IMG/VR virus record: IMGVR_UViG_3300031344_000002
Span: 1 to 64,000 of that record
Source of the DNA: a virus
DNA length: 64,000 bases
Reading direction: 5' to 3' (one strand)
The notes below the pieces were generated by a model. The model saw nothing but the letters and a program-made list of their open reading frames with translations, ran no database searches and had not been told where the DNA came from. Shown in pieces: positions 52,042-61,320 of this stretch (position 1 is its first letter; each line of letters opens with the position of its first letter). Both the position numbers and the translations under genes were made by a program.

Positions 52042-53457
52042 ATGGGATTCTTTAGGTCATATTTTAATAAAAACAATACCTTAATTTCTGGTAATCAAAC
52101 AAATAATAGTCAAAATCCAGTTACTGAAGTATCATATGGTACACCAGATAAACAGGTTAGTCGATTTATATTTGATATTGACTTAACTGAATTGCGTAAT
52201 AGAATTATAGATGGTTATATTAATCCAAATAGAATTGTAAAACATATATTACATATGACCAATACAATTAGTTATGCCCCGCAATATCTTGGACAAAAAT
52301 CATATACGCAGGTAATTAATAGAGCAACAAGTTTTGATTTAGATTTATTTAATATTAATCAAGATTGGGATGAAGGTAGTGGTTATGATTTTATATATAA
52401 TGATACAATAATAGCAAATTCAATTATTGAAGCATCTAATTGGTATTCTGCAAAAACAAATACATTATGGATAAATTCTGGTGCATATATTAGTGGTGTA
52501 ACACAAATAATTGCTACAGAAAGATTTGAAAAGGGAAATGAAAGTCTTGATATTGATATTACCGATTATATAAATCAAAGATTATTTGGTACTGGCTATA
52601 CTGGAACATCAGCATTTACAGGTTCTTCATATGGTCTTGGTCTTAAATTTCCGGATAATCTTGAAATACAAGAAACAACATATAGAGAAGCAGTTGCTTT
52701 TCATGCAAAGAATACTAATACATGGTATGAACCATATATTGAAACAATTATTGATGATACAATAATTGATGATAGGAATTATTTTTATTTAGATAAAAGT
52801 AATGATTTATATTTATATGTAAATATTGGTGCTTTTTCTCAGGATATTATAATAAATAAGGTTGATATCTATGATTATGAAGATAACTTGGTTGATACAT
52901 TAAGCGGAACATCAATTGTTAATGTAAGTAAAGGAATTTATAAAATAAATTATTTTGTTGATTCTGATACATATCCAGATGCAGTATTATTTAAAGATGT
53001 TTGGACTGTTACAATAAATGGTAGACAAAGTGAACATACTGGAGAATTTTATTTAATATCACCAGATAAATATTATACTTTTGACCAATCGAATCAAATT
53101 CAATTTGATAATTATTTCTTTTATTTTTGGGGAATCGGTGAAAGAGAAAACATTACTTCAGGTGTGGTTAAAAAAATAAAATTAACAATAAAAGAATTAT
53201 ATGCCAATCAAAATAATTTCTTACCTTTGGATATTGAATATAGATTATTTACAACTGTTGGTAGTAAATATGAAATCGATGTAATTCCATTTACATCTGT
53301 TAATAGAACAAATACTGGTTATGAATTTAATCTCGATACATCATGGTTAATTCCTCAAGATTATCATTTACAAATAAGATTAAAAAATGGTAATTATTAT
53401 GAAAATAAACAAACACTTTCTTTTACAATAGTTTCAGATAATTTAGTTAATGTATAA
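52042..53457 (+). CDS. Putative virion structural protein
   Basis: 471 residues, Tyr/Asn/Ile/Asp-rich with alternating hydrophobic strands. Residues about 120-230 have Thr-Leu-Trp-Ile-Asn-Ser-Gly and Leu-Asp-Ile-Asp-Ile-Thr-Asp-Tyr-Ile-Asn, a pattern common in beta-sandwich fibre or neck-decoration domains, and the C-terminal 200 residues look like Ig-like sandwiches. No enzyme motif. It is a single-gene late transcript between a terminator and the promoter of the gp32-like gene. No named family. Confidence 0.65.
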   Translation: MGFFRSYFNKNNTLISGNQTNNSQNPVTEVSYGTPDKQVSRFIFDIDLTELRNRIIDGYINPNRIVKHILHMTNTISYAPQYLGQKSYTQVINRATSFDLDLFNINQDWDEGSGYDFIYNDTIIANSIIEASNWYSAKTNTLWINSGAYISGVTQIIATERFEKGNESLDIDITDYINQRLFGTGYTGTSAFTGSSYGLGLKFPDNLEIQETTYREAVAFHAKNTNTWYEPYIETIIDDTIIDDRNYFYLDKSNDLYLYVNIGAFSQDIIINKVDIYDYEDNLVDTLSGTSIVNVSKGIYKINYFVDSDTYPDAVLFKDVWTVTINGRQSEHTGEFYLISPDKYYTFDQSNQIQFDNYFFYFWGIGERENITSGVVKKIKLTIKELYANQNNFLPLDIEYRLFTTVGSKYEIDVIPFTSVNRTNTGYEFNLDTSWLIPQDYHLQIRLKNGNYYENKQTLSFTIVSDNLVNV

Positions 53458-53486
53458 AACATAAAAAAGTTTATTTTTAAAATCTC

Positions 53487-53517
53487 TTGTATTTATCTAA
53501 AATGTGAAATATATTTG
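53487..53517 (+). promoter_or_regulatory. Bacteroidota-type promoter for the gp32-like gene
   Basis: TTG at 53487-53489 and TATATTTG at 53510-53517 are 20 bases apart, matching the TTG-N19-21-TAnnTTTG promoter of Bacteroidota vegetative sigma. The ATG is 54 bases downstream. A GTATTTAT word at 53489-53496 overlaps the -33 element, so early and late use of this site is possible. Confidence 0.6.
53489..53496 (+). promoter_or_regulatory. GTATTTAT overlapping the host-type promoter
   Basis: A late-type octamer 75 bases before the gp32-like ATG, sharing its first G with the TTG of the host-type promoter. It may allow continued expression late in infection. Confidence 0.35.
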
Positions 53518-53571
53518 TATTGCAATTTTTATAATTGAAAAAATAACTTTACTGTAATTTAAATTTAAAAA

Positions 53572-54795
53572 ATGGAAAAACAAAATTCAACGACAAACAC
53601 CCAAGGTGGTGATTTGTCAGATTTAAAAAAAATGTTTACTTCTTATCAGAAAAAACAATCTCAAACAAACAAAAGAAAATCACGTGAAGACCTTTTAGCA
53701 AAGTACTTTGTACCACGTAAAGCTAAAGAAATCTTCAGAATTCTCCCACCTAAATCCGGTAAAAAACATATTGAAGAAGCATTTTTTCATGTGGTTACTA
53801 CCAATGCAACTGGTGGAAAAAAGAAACACGGTACAGTAATTTACTGTCCTGCTCACAATGACCCTAAAGTTCCTAAATTGGGAGCAGATAATAAGCCATT
53901 GATAGACCAAGCAACTAGTAGTCCTATTCTTGTACCTGCACCATGTCCTCTTTGTGCAAGGAATAAAAAATGGCTTACGAAACAAGACCAATCCTTAAAA
54001 GGAATTAAAAAGGAAAATATGAATGATGCACAGTTAGCAATTAAAGCTAAGAATGATGAAATTTATAGGGAAGCCATTAAATGGGAAGCCAAGAAATTTT
54101 ATATTGTTCGTGGTATTGATAAGGGTGTAGAAAAAGATGGTGTTAAGTTTTGGAGATTTAAACATAATTATAAAAATCAAGGAACTCTTGATAAATTACT
54201 TCCAATTTTGGAAGATTATATGTCAAATCATCAAGCAGATTTTTCTGACCCAAATAATGGTACTGATTTAAGTCTTACTATGACAGATAGTGAATTTAAT
54301 GGTTATGTTTATAAAGCAATTTCTGCAATCACAGCAAAAGGTAAGTCATTATTAAGTAATGATTCATTAGTTTCAAGAGCATGGCTTGAAGATGATATTA
54401 CATGGAGAGATGTATTTAAACCAAAACAAGCACCGGGAATGCCACCATTTGAATTTCTTGAAGCTGTGGCTAATGGTACAAATCCTTATTGGGATGATAC
54501 TGACGCAAATAATAAACATTGGGTATTTCCGGGTCGTCCTGACTTGGAAGCAGCAGCCAATACTCGTACTCGTAATCTTGATGCAACTGAAGAAAATTTT
54601 GAATATGCTTCAGATTTGGATGATGAATATCCAAGAGTTACTATAAGTAATATTACTGAATCAAAAGTTGGCAAATATGAAGATGATGCAACTGATTTAG
54701 GAAAAGAAACACTTGCAGAAACAGCAAAAGATGTTATTACTGAAGATGAAAATCAATCGGGTGATAATTCAGATTATGAGGACCTTCCTTTTTAA
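53572..54795 (+). CDS. Single-stranded DNA-binding protein (T4 gp32 type)
   Basis: 407 residues, longer than T4 gp32 (301). The OB-fold core has a zinc site from His73, Cys92, Cys125 and Cys128 (Cys-Pro-Leu-Cys), as in gp32. A basic N-terminal arm (residues 25-50) would give cooperativity. The C-terminus is acidic and ends Tyr-Glu-Asp-Leu-Pro-Phe, like the Asp-x-Pro-Phe tip with which bacterial SSB recruits its partners. It coats ssDNA in replication and recombination and works with UvsX encoded next. A terminator follows; the UvsX gene is 75 bases on. Confidence 0.9.
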   Translation: MEKQNSTTNTQGGDLSDLKKMFTSYQKKQSQTNKRKSREDLLAKYFVPRKAKEIFRILPPKSGKKHIEEAFFHVVTTNATGGKKKHGTVIYCPAHNDPKVPKLGADNKPLIDQATSSPILVPAPCPLCARNKKWLTKQDQSLKGIKKENMNDAQLAIKAKNDEIYREAIKWEAKKFYIVRGIDKGVEKDGVKFWRFKHNYKNQGTLDKLLPILEDYMSNHQADFSDPNNGTDLSLTMTDSEFNGYVYKAISAITAKGKSLLSNDSLVSRAWLEDDITWRDVFKPKQAPGMPPFEFLEAVANGTNPYWDDTDANNKHWVFPGRPDLEAAANTRTRNLDATEENFEYASDLDDEYPRVTISNITESKVGKYEDDATDLGKETLAETAKDVITEDENQSGDNSDYEDLPF

Positions 54796-54817
54796 AAAAT
54801 AAAATTAATTAATTTAT

Positions 54818-54847
54818 ATATAAGGAGAATATAAGTTCTCCTTATAT
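54818..54847 (+). terminator. Hairpin between the gp32-like gene and uvsX
   Basis: A 12-bp stem (ATATAAGGAGAA and complement) with a 6-base loop, followed by a short T-rich stretch. It is either a terminator or an attenuating and 3'-end-protecting hairpin that raises gp32 message over uvsX. Confidence 0.7.
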
Positions 54848-54870
54848 TCTTTAATATAAATAAAAAATAT

Positions 54871-55980
54871 ATGGCAAAAAAAATAGAAAATGAAGTACCT
54901 TCAAATGAATTGGTGAGAAAACCAACAGCAAAAAAAACATTTAGTCTTGAAAATTTTAAAAAGAAGGTAGGAGTTGAAGATATTCCAGATAAACCACTAC
55001 AATGGATAAAAATTGATGATGCTATGGAGGAGGTAACTGGAATTCCGGGCTTCCCAAAGGGCTACGTATCAGCATGTTGCGGATTTTCTAATAGCGGAAA
55101 ATCCACTGCAGTAGCGTTAGGTATTGTTAATGCACAAAAAATGGGATTGCTTCCAATAATAATTGATTTAGAAAATAACTTAAGTAAATATCGATTAACT
55201 ACAATGGGTTTTGATTGGGATAAAGAACATATTTTTATTGATAATGAATATCTGTTAGAACATTTTGGAAGAGTTTTAGATAAAAATAGAAATTATGCTT
55301 CAATTGAAGATTTAGCGAATTGTGTTCGTTTCTTATTACGTGAACAAAGCGATGGTAATTTACCATTTGATTTAGCATTTGCAATTGACTCAATTGGTAC
55401 GTTGAATTGCAATAAAACAATTAATGCTGCAGAAAAAAATGAAACAGACTCCAATTTTTGGAATGCAGGTGCGTATGAAAAAGAATTTATGTATTTATTT
55501 AATGATGTTATTCCAAATAGTAGGAAAGCAACAAAACAATATACAAATACAGTATTTGTTGTTCAGAAAATTGGTCGTGATGCAATGAATAATTCAATTA
55601 CTATGAAAGGTGGACGTACATGGGAATACACGCCTCGATTGCAGTATTATTTTGGTGGTATTGTGTCAAAAGGTGTTAAGAAAATTACAGCTATTTCAAA
55701 AAAACGTGAAATATCATATGGTGTGTCAGTAAAAGTTAATGTATTAAAAAATCAAATAGATGGACCGCTTGGTGGTATTTCGATGGAAGGGTCAATAATT
55801 TCAGTACCACAAGGATTTATAACTCCTGAAGGTGTTGAAGAATATAAAAAGAAAAATATATTATATTTTCGTAATTTATTTGGTAATGATGATTTAAATG
55901 TTGATGATATTGGCACAGGTGAACGTATTGAAAATACTGATGGAAAAGTAGTATTTGATATTATAGAAAAAGCTGAATAA
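54871..55980 (+). CDS. uvsX: UvsX/RecA-like recombinase
   Basis: 369 residues. The Walker A loop is Gly71-Phe-Ser-Asn-Ser-Gly-Lys77-Ser-Thr, and the Walker B strand is Leu-Ala-Phe-Ala-Ile-Asp-Ser-Ile-Gly near residue 167. The flanking blocks (Ile-Pro-Gly-Phe-Pro-Lys-Gly; Trp-Glu-Tyr-Thr-Pro-Arg-Leu) fit the phage UvsX branch rather than cellular RecA. It forms filaments on ssDNA for strand exchange and recombination-dependent replication. The first 35 residues are basic and may be flexible. It is followed 26 bases later by a GIY-YIG homing gene. Confidence 0.88.
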   Translation: MAKKIENEVPSNELVRKPTAKKTFSLENFKKKVGVEDIPDKPLQWIKIDDAMEEVTGIPGFPKGYVSACCGFSNSGKSTAVALGIVNAQKMGLLPIIIDLENNLSKYRLTTMGFDWDKEHIFIDNEYLLEHFGRVLDKNRNYASIEDLANCVRFLLREQSDGNLPFDLAFAIDSIGTLNCNKTINAAEKNETDSNFWNAGAYEKEFMYLFNDVIPNSRKATKQYTNTVFVVQKIGRDAMNNSITMKGGRTWEYTPRLQYYFGGIVSKGVKKITAISKKREISYGVSVKVNVLKNQIDGPLGGISMEGSIISVPQGFITPEGVEEYKKKNILYFRNLFGNDDLNVDDIGTGERIENTDGKVVFDIIEKAE

Positions 55981-56006
55981 TATTTAAAATTTTTATTATT
56001 ATTATT

Positions 56007-57221
56007 ATGAAAAAACCTAGAGGATATTGGACATATGATGTTTGTAAAAAAGAAGCATTAAAATTTACAAATAGACATCAAATGGGATTAGAATCTCCAA
56101 ATATCTATAATAAGATTTTACGAAAAAAATGGTTTAGTGAATTATGTTCGCATTTTTTATTAGATAATAGAAAACCTAATGGATATTGGATATATAAAAA
56201 ATGTAAAGAAGAAGCATTAAAATATATTAGAATTGTTGATTTTAAAAAGGGGTCGGGTGGTGCATACATTTCTTCAAGACATAATGGGTGGTTAAAAGAT
56301 GTGACAAAACACATGATAAAAATTAAGCCTGTTGGATTTTGGTCAAAAGAAAACTGTAGAATTGAAGCACTTAAATATAATACGAAAATAGAATTTAAAA
56401 ACAAATCTGGTAGTGCATATAATGCATCCATAAAAAATAAATGGATAAATGATGTTTCTTCACATATGGTGAAAATAGGTAATAGGTATCACAAATGTGT
56501 ATATGCATATGAATTTTCAGATAATCATGTTTATGTGGGTATTACGTATAATATAGAAAAAAGAATTCATGATAGAAAAAAATGTAAAACGGATTCAGTA
56601 ACAAAATATATTAATAAATCAGGATTAATTCCGGAATTTAAACAATTAACAGATTTTATTGATGTTGATATTGCAATTATGTTAGAAGAAAAATACGTTA
56701 ATGATTATAGAAATAATAATTGGATTATATTAAATCAAGTAAAAACTGGTAGTGTTGGTAGTGTTAGAAAATGGAGTAAAGAAATGTGTATTAATGAAGC
56801 AAAAAAATATGAAAATCGTAGTGATTTTTCACATTTTAGTGGGGGTGCATATGATGCTTCAAGAAGATATGGATGGATTGATGAAATATTATCAACCATC
56901 CCGTTGAAAATTAAACCTCGTAGATATTGGACAAAAGAAATGTGTGAGACAGAGTTTAAAAAATATTCATCAAAAAAAGAAGTAAAACGGTATGCTGTTA
57001 CCGCATATTGTGTTGCATGTAAAAATAATTGGTTAAAAGATTTTGAAAAATATATGACTAATGGTCGTAAAATTAATGGGTATTGGACTAAAGATATGTG
57101 TATTTCTCATGCGAAAATGTGTAAAAATTGGAACGAATTTAAAAAAAATTATAAAACAGCATATGTAATCGCAAGTAGAAATAATTGGTTGGAAGATATT
57201 AGCATAAGCACTAATTTATGA
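56007..57221 (+). CDS. GIY-YIG homing endonuclease with flanking repeats
   Basis: 404 residues. A GIY-YIG core starts near residue 163 (Val-Tyr-Ala-Tyr-Glu-Phe ... Val-Tyr-Val-Gly-Ile-Thr) with the following Arg-Ile-His helix. Three copies of a roughly 50-residue repeat with Tyr-Trp-Thr/Ser-Lys-Glu-x-Cys ... Glu-Ala-Leu-Lys-Tyr precede it and three follow it, each ending in a Trp-Leu-Lys-Asp or similar. These are probably DNA-recognition modules. It lies between uvsX and the exonuclease gene and overlaps the latter by 4 bases (ATGA). Confidence 0.85.
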   Translation: MKKPRGYWTYDVCKKEALKFTNRHQMGLESPNIYNKILRKKWFSELCSHFLLDNRKPNGYWIYKKCKEEALKYIRIVDFKKGSGGAYISSRHNGWLKDVTKHMIKIKPVGFWSKENCRIEALKYNTKIEFKNKSGSAYNASIKNKWINDVSSHMVKIGNRYHKCVYAYEFSDNHVYVGITYNIEKRIHDRKKCKTDSVTKYINKSGLIPEFKQLTDFIDVDIAIMLEEKYVNDYRNNNWIILNQVKTGSVGSVRKWSKEMCINEAKKYENRSDFSHFSGGAYDASRRYGWIDEILSTIPLKIKPRRYWTKEMCETEFKKYSSKKEVKRYAVTAYCVACKNNWLKDFEKYMTNGRKINGYWTKDMCISHAKMCKNWNEFKKNYKTAYVIASRNNWLEDISISTNL

Positions 57222-58276
57222 AAATCCGTACATTATTAATTGATGGTTCTTATCTGTTGAAACGTTCATTTCATGGTGCAAAAGATATATATAATAGTAA
57301 GGGCATCCATCTCGGCGGGCTATATCAATTTTTAACGACACTAAGAAAGCAGATTAAAGAACATATGATAAATAAGACTGTCGTGGTCTGGGACTCTTCT
57401 AATTCTGGTATTATGCGCCACCAAATAGACCCTAGCTATAAATCTAACAGAAAATCAAAACAATGGTATGAAAAAATTGAAATGAGTGATGCTGAAATTC
57501 GTAGAGAAAAAGAGAAAGAAGAATCAATATTATATCAACGAATTAAAATTAAAAATTATCTTGAAAATTTATTTATTAGACAAATTGAAGTAGATGATAT
57601 AGAAGCAGATGATTTGATTGCTGCATATTGTCTTCAATATAATAATAAAGAAGAAATATTTTTATATTCAAATGACAGAGATTTTGCACAATTATTGGAT
57701 TTAAATATTACAATAATATTTCCAAACATTGACCAACCAGTAACTCGTTCTAATTATTTAATGCATTTTAATCATCATTATTCGAATGCACTTGTATTAA
57801 AAATAATATGTGGTGATGATGCCGATAATATTAAAGGTATTGAAGGTATTGGTGAAAAAACATTATTAGAACATTTTCCTGAATTGAAATTCAAACATAT
57901 TAGTGTTAGGGAAATTTGTAGAAGAGCAGATGAAATAAATAAAGAACGAATTGCCAATAAAAAGAAACCATTAAAAGCATTAGAAAAATTAATAAGTCCA
58001 GAAGGTGTTGAAAGATTAAAAACAAATTTTCAACTAGTTAATTTGAGAGAACCAATGCTTAATGAACAAGCGATTGAAGAACTTAAACAATTAGAAATAC
58101 CATTATCTCCAGAAGGTCGAGGAAGCACAAATTTACTTAAAATGATGAATGAAGACCAGTTCTTATCAGTGTATGGTAGTACATTTGTTCAATATGTTGA
58201 ACCATTTTATACAGTTATTATGAATGAAAAACAATTACTTACAGAGTATATAAAAAATAATAAAGGTAATTTATAA
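57218..58276 (+). CDS. FEN-type 5'-3' exonuclease (T4 RNase H-like)
   Basis: 352 residues. The active-site acids are in Leu-Ile-Asp-Gly-Ser (Asp9), Val-Val-Trp-Asp-Ser, Asp-Ile-Glu-Ala-Asp-Asp-Leu, Ser-Asn-Asp-Arg-Asp and Cys-Gly-Asp-Asp-Ala-Asp-Asn, and a helix-hairpin-helix (Gly-Ile-Glu-Gly-Ile-Gly-Glu-Lys-Thr) follows, all typical of FEN/T4 rnh proteins. It removes RNA primers and flaps during lagging-strand synthesis, in step with the helicase and gp32-like protein in this block. The C-terminal 80 residues are family-specific. ATG overlaps the stop of the homing gene. Confidence 0.9.
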   Translation: MKIRTLLIDGSYLLKRSFHGAKDIYNSKGIHLGGLYQFLTTLRKQIKEHMINKTVVVWDSSNSGIMRHQIDPSYKSNRKSKQWYEKIEMSDAEIRREKEKEESILYQRIKIKNYLENLFIRQIEVDDIEADDLIAAYCLQYNNKEEIFLYSNDRDFAQLLDLNITIIFPNIDQPVTRSNYLMHFNHHYSNALVLKIICGDDADNIKGIEGIGEKTLLEHFPELKFKHISVREICRRADEINKERIANKKKPLKALEKLISPEGVERLKTNFQLVNLREPMLNEQAIEELKQLEIPLSPEGRGSTNLLKMMNEDQFLSVYGSTFVQYVEPFYTVIMNEKQLLTEYIKNNKGNL

Positions 58277-58305
58277 AAAGTCTTTTACTTTTAGTAGATT
58301 CATAT

Positions 58306-58313
58306 TATATTTG
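58306..58313 (+). promoter_or_regulatory. Possible Bacteroidota-type -7 element
   Basis: TATATTTG lies 32 bases before the ATG at 58346. A clear TTG at the -33 position is missing (TTT instead), so this is a weaker match than the one at 53487. Confidence 0.4.
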
Positions 58314-58345
58314 TCATAGTTATTAACAATTTAAAAATAATCAAA

Positions 58346-58969
58346 ATGAGCGAAAAAGAAAACAATAACGAATTTAGATTTTCACTATACCAAGAAAACA
58401 TTTTGTTATGTGAAAAAGTATTTAATGCAGATAAATTTAATCCGTTTACGAGGTATTCAATAGATATTAGAGATATACTTCCACGTGCAATAACAAAATT
58501 GCAAAAAACTTTATCAAAACGAAATTATGATGTTCTTGCTGAAGTAGGTAGAATCGATACAAGTATTCCAGATTCTGAAAATTATGAATATGATTTATAT
58601 GCATATCATCAAAAAACTTTGGTTGAATATAAAAATGAAATGCGTTATAATCCAATGCCTATTATACAAAAAATAGAAGAAAAAACAATTAAAGGTGTTG
58701 AATGTAAAATTGGTTTTTACATTAATAATAACCCAATAGTTGAACGAACGTTTTATGTTGATGGTTTTAATCCTGTTGCAAGATGGTCAGTTGATTTAAC
58801 TAATGCTGTTGTTGATATTGCTGATGATATTTTCAATAAAATAAAAAAGAGTGATATTAAAAATATGTGGGATGATTATGACTTGATTAATTTCAGGGGT
58901 TTATCAATAAATCAAATCAGAGAACTCTCTACTTCTAAAAGAGAAGAATTGTTGAGAAAATTTAGGTAA
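58346..58969 (+). CDS. Hypothetical protein with internal duplication
   Basis: 207 residues made of two related halves. The first has Arg-Phe-Ser-Leu-Tyr-Gln-Glu-Asn and Phe-Asn-Pro-Phe-Thr-Arg-Tyr-Ser-Ile-Asp; the second has Lys-Ile-Gly-Phe-Tyr-Ile-Asn-Asn and Phe-Asn-Pro-Val-Ala-Arg-Trp-Ser-Val-Asp. A helical tail (Arg-Gly-Leu-Ser-Ile-Asn-Gln-Ile) ends it. It sits between the 5' nuclease and the helicase and is flanked by its own promoter candidate and terminator, so it is probably an early replication accessory protein. No family recognised. Confidence 0.7.
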   Translation: MSEKENNNEFRFSLYQENILLCEKVFNADKFNPFTRYSIDIRDILPRAITKLQKTLSKRNYDVLAEVGRIDTSIPDSENYEYDLYAYHQKTLVEYKNEMRYNPMPIIQKIEEKTIKGVECKIGFYINNNPIVERTFYVDGFNPVARWSVDLTNAVVDIADDIFNKIKKSDIKNMWDDYDLINFRGLSINQIRELSTSKREELLRKFR

Positions 58970-58990
58970 AAGTAAGTAGAGAAAAATAAT

Positions 58991-59028
58991 AAAATCATTA
59001 TTGTTTTAATTAAAACAATAATGATTTT
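58991..59028 (+). terminator. Terminator between accessory gene and helicase
   Basis: An 18-bp perfect stem (AAAATCATTATTGTTTTA and complement) with a 2-base centre, ending in T run. It lies 20 bases after the previous stop and 18 before the helicase ATG. Confidence 0.8.
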
Positions 59029-59046
59029 TCATACACATATTTTAAA

Positions 59047-61320
59047 ATGGCAGATATAACAGAAAATACACTATCATCATATTTAGGTCCTGAATTTCAA
59101 CAACATCTTATGTGGCAATTGTTGGTTGAACCTGAATTTGCAGAAAAAATATTACCTGATTTAGCAATTGAATATTTTGATGACCCTAATCTTAGAAAAT
59201 TATTAATTATTATTTTAGAGTATCTTAAAGAATTTGAAAAAGTTCCAAACCTTCAGAATCAAAGTATTCATCAAGCAATTAATAAATATAAAACGCCAAA
59301 TAATATAATTGAAGAAGAATCATTATTTGCGATAATTAAACGTATTGAACTTTGGAATGAAAGAATTATCAATAAACAAATGCTTTATGATGGTGATGTT
59401 ATACAAAAATCCACAAATTCATTTATTAAACAACAAGAATATCGTAAATTAGCTGAAGGTATTATTGATAAAGTAAAAAATGGCGAAATTAAAAGTAAAT
59501 ATGTAATTGCAGCAATTGAAGAGAAATTTCAAAAAATTACACATATTGGTGAAGATGAAGATGATTGTGAAGAAGTAACTGAAGGTATTGAAAAAGCAAT
59601 GAGAAAAGAATTTAGACAACCAATACCAACAGGAATTGGTGTAATAGATTCATTAACTGGTGGGGGTTTAGGTAAGGGTGAAATTGGTTTAATATTAAGT
59701 CCGAGTGGTACTGGTAAAAGTACCGCTCTTACAGTTATTGCCAATACTGCTTATGAACAAGAAAAAAATGTTGCACAAATAATTTTTGAAGACACAAAAG
59801 ACCAAATTAAACGTAAACATTATACTATTTGGGCAAAATCTGCATTAAGTAAACTTGATGATAAAGAAGAAAATGTAAGAGTTATTAAAATAGCAAATGA
59901 AAAGGCAAAATCATTAGTAGGTAAGGGTAGATTGGTTATTAAAAAATTCAGTCAGGAAAATACCACTATGATAGACATTAAAAATTGGATGATTGGTTTT
60001 CAGAAAAAATATGGTTTTAAATTTGATATACTCGTACTTGATTATCTTGATTGCTTAGAATCACACAAGAAATCACCAGACAGAACTGAAGCTGAATTAC
60101 AAATAGTAAAAGCATTTGAAGCACTTGCAAGTGATTTTGATATACCTGCATGGTCAGCGTTACAAACTGGACGTGGAGGATTTGGTGCTGAATATGTTGA
60201 AGCACAGCAAACTGGTGGTAGTATTAAAAGAGTTCAAAAAGCACATTTTTTTATGAGTATTGCTAAAACTAAAGAACAACAAGAAGCAAACTTTGCTAAT
60301 ATTAGAATTATTAAAGCAAGATTTTGTAAAGACGGACAAACATTTGAAGATTGTATTTTTAATAATGATACAATGCAAATTATTATAACTGACCCAAAAT
60401 ATCCAGTAAAGAATAAATTGAAACATTATGATGAAAATGATGTAAATAATGTTGAAAATACTGCAAATAAAATGCATGCTGTTATTAGTCAACTTGCTGA
60501 AGATTCTAAAAATGTGGCTGATTTAGTTTATGATGCTGTGCCTAATACAGTAAATGATGTTGTAAATTTATCTCCTGCTGAAATTAATGGATTATTGCAA
60601 AACAATTCTGAATTCGAAACTGAACAAAATACTGTAAAAGAAATTGTAATAAAAACTGATATCGATGAACCCATTGTAAAAAAAGAAGAAATTGTTGTCA
60701 AAATTGAACCAATTAAAACTGAAAGTAGTGATTTTATTGAACAAATGAGAAGAGAAATTGAAGGTGAGATACATGGTGTTCCTGTTAAACAAATAGAAAA
60801 TATTCATATTAGTACAACAAGAACTGATTTAAAATATAATGAAATTAAACAAATAATTGACATTGCCAATGAAGCAATACTGGAAATTAATGGTGTAGTT
60901 GAAGTATCAGATGAAGAAATAATTCATCCTGAAGCAATATTTCATGAAGAACAAATAAAAAAGGATGAAGAAAAAGAACCATTTGAATGGAATGGCGAAT
61001 CTGGTAAAACAACAATTAATGTGATTAATCAACCAGAAGTGAAATTAGAAGATATAAAAAAGCCATTAGAGTTAATCAAAATTACTCCACCGGGAATTTT
61101 GATTAAAGAAAATAATATTGTTGTTGAAAAAAATACTGAAATTAAGGAAGAAAAATTATCATTAAAACCATTAATTGAAAGAACAAATAAAAATATTAAT
61201 ATAAAAGAATTGGAAACTAAATTATTAATTGATATTGATGAACCACAAGAAAATGAAAAAAGCATATTTAATATTTTGAATAAAGCACGTCAAAATCAGA
61301 GAGTTATAAAGGATGATTAA
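59047..61320 (+). CDS. Replicative DNA helicase (DnaB/gp41 type) with long C-terminal extension
   Basis: 757 residues. The N-terminal domain (1-150) is helical as in DnaB. The Walker A is Ser-Pro-Ser-Gly-Thr-Gly-Lys-Ser-Thr near residue 220, Walker B Leu-Val-Leu-Asp-Tyr-Leu-Asp near 330, and the arginine-finger region with Ala-Gln-Gln-Thr-Gly-Gly-Ser near 385. The helicase core ends near 455. The next 300 residues are Glu/Lys/Ile-rich and lack a known fold, ending in a basic helix (Arg-Gln-Asn-Gln-Arg). It unwinds DNA at the fork as a hexamer. The extension may bind the primase or another partner that is not in the window. Confidence 0.88.
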   Translation: MADITENTLSSYLGPEFQQHLMWQLLVEPEFAEKILPDLAIEYFDDPNLRKLLIIILEYLKEFEKVPNLQNQSIHQAINKYKTPNNIIEEESLFAIIKRIELWNERIINKQMLYDGDVIQKSTNSFIKQQEYRKLAEGIIDKVKNGEIKSKYVIAAIEEKFQKITHIGEDEDDCEEVTEGIEKAMRKEFRQPIPTGIGVIDSLTGGGLGKGEIGLILSPSGTGKSTALTVIANTAYEQEKNVAQIIFEDTKDQIKRKHYTIWAKSALSKLDDKEENVRVIKIANEKAKSLVGKGRLVIKKFSQENTTMIDIKNWMIGFQKKYGFKFDILVLDYLDCLESHKKSPDRTEAELQIVKAFEALASDFDIPAWSALQTGRGGFGAEYVEAQQTGGSIKRVQKAHFFMSIAKTKEQQEANFANIRIIKARFCKDGQTFEDCIFNNDTMQIIITDPKYPVKNKLKHYDENDVNNVENTANKMHAVISQLAEDSKNVADLVYDAVPNTVNDVVNLSPAEINGLLQNNSEFETEQNTVKEIVIKTDIDEPIVKKEEIVVKIEPIKTESSDFIEQMRREIEGEIHGVPVKQIENIHISTTRTDLKYNEIKQIIDIANEAILEINGVVEVSDEEIIHPEAIFHEEQIKKDEEKEPFEWNGESGKTTINVINQPEVKLEDIKKPLELIKITPPGILIKENNIVVEKNTEIKEEKLSLKPLIERTNKNINIKELETKLLIDIDEPQENEKSIFNILNKARQNQRVIKDD

